A stretch of DNA of 5,942 nt, taken from positions 1 to 5,942 of the forward strand of contig JAHLBL010000112.1 of assembly GCA_020625635.1 (NCBI GenBank). Reading direction: 5' to 3'. Position numbers and translations under genes: made by a program. The notes beneath the pieces were generated by a model that ran no database searches, was not told where the DNA came from, and worked only from the letters and a program-made list of their open reading frames with translations. Positions 5,937-5,942 of this stretch are shown piece by piece (position 1 is the stretch's first letter; the number at the start of each line of letters is the position of its first letter). The DNA comes from a bacterium. Lineage in GTDB: Bacteria > Bacillota > Clostridia > Oscillospirales > Acutalibacteraceae.

Positions 5937-5942
5937 AAAAAA

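Overview
This 5.9 kb window looks like an ordinary chromosomal housekeeping segment of a low-to-mid GC Gram-positive bacterium, most likely a Clostridia member of the Ruminococcus/Oscillospiraceae type. The grounds are AGGAGG-type ribosome binding sites, AT-rich intergenic DNA, a PcrA-type helicase, a PgcA-type phospho-sugar mutase, and a short lipoprotein resembling the DUF4358 family common in gut Clostridia. The family-level placement is inference. I saw no rRNA, tRNA, CRISPR, insertion sequence or phage gene.

Layout: positions 1-75 hold two hairpins with T-tracts that read as tandem + strand terminators for a gene lying off the left edge. They face the 3' end of a minus-strand phospho-sugar mutase gene (76-1794). 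A very AT-rich divergent intergenic region (1795-2002) carries a promoter for the mutase on the minus strand and one for a plus-strand gene at 2003-3049. That gene encodes a single-pass membrane protein with an extremely acidic cytoplasmic N-terminus and two apparently repeated beta-rich domains outside. It ends at a strong hairpin (3069-3099) shared with the convergent minus-strand pcrA gene (3104-5332). A compact 99-base gap then combines the terminator of the next gene with the predicted promoter of pcrA. The last gene (5432-5926, minus) encodes a small lipoprotein whose ribosome binding site is in the window but whose promoter lies off the right edge.

Each gene has its own predicted promoter and/or terminator, so this looks like four single-gene transcription units rather than an operon. 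The functions (hexose-phosphate interconversion, DNA repair and replication helicase, two cell-envelope proteins of unknown role) do not form an evident pathway. I do not see a convincing new biological system here. The points most worth a second look are the domain-duplicated acidic membrane protein, the overlap of terminator and promoter upstream of pcrA, and a small palindrome at the predicted transcription start of the membrane-protein gene.
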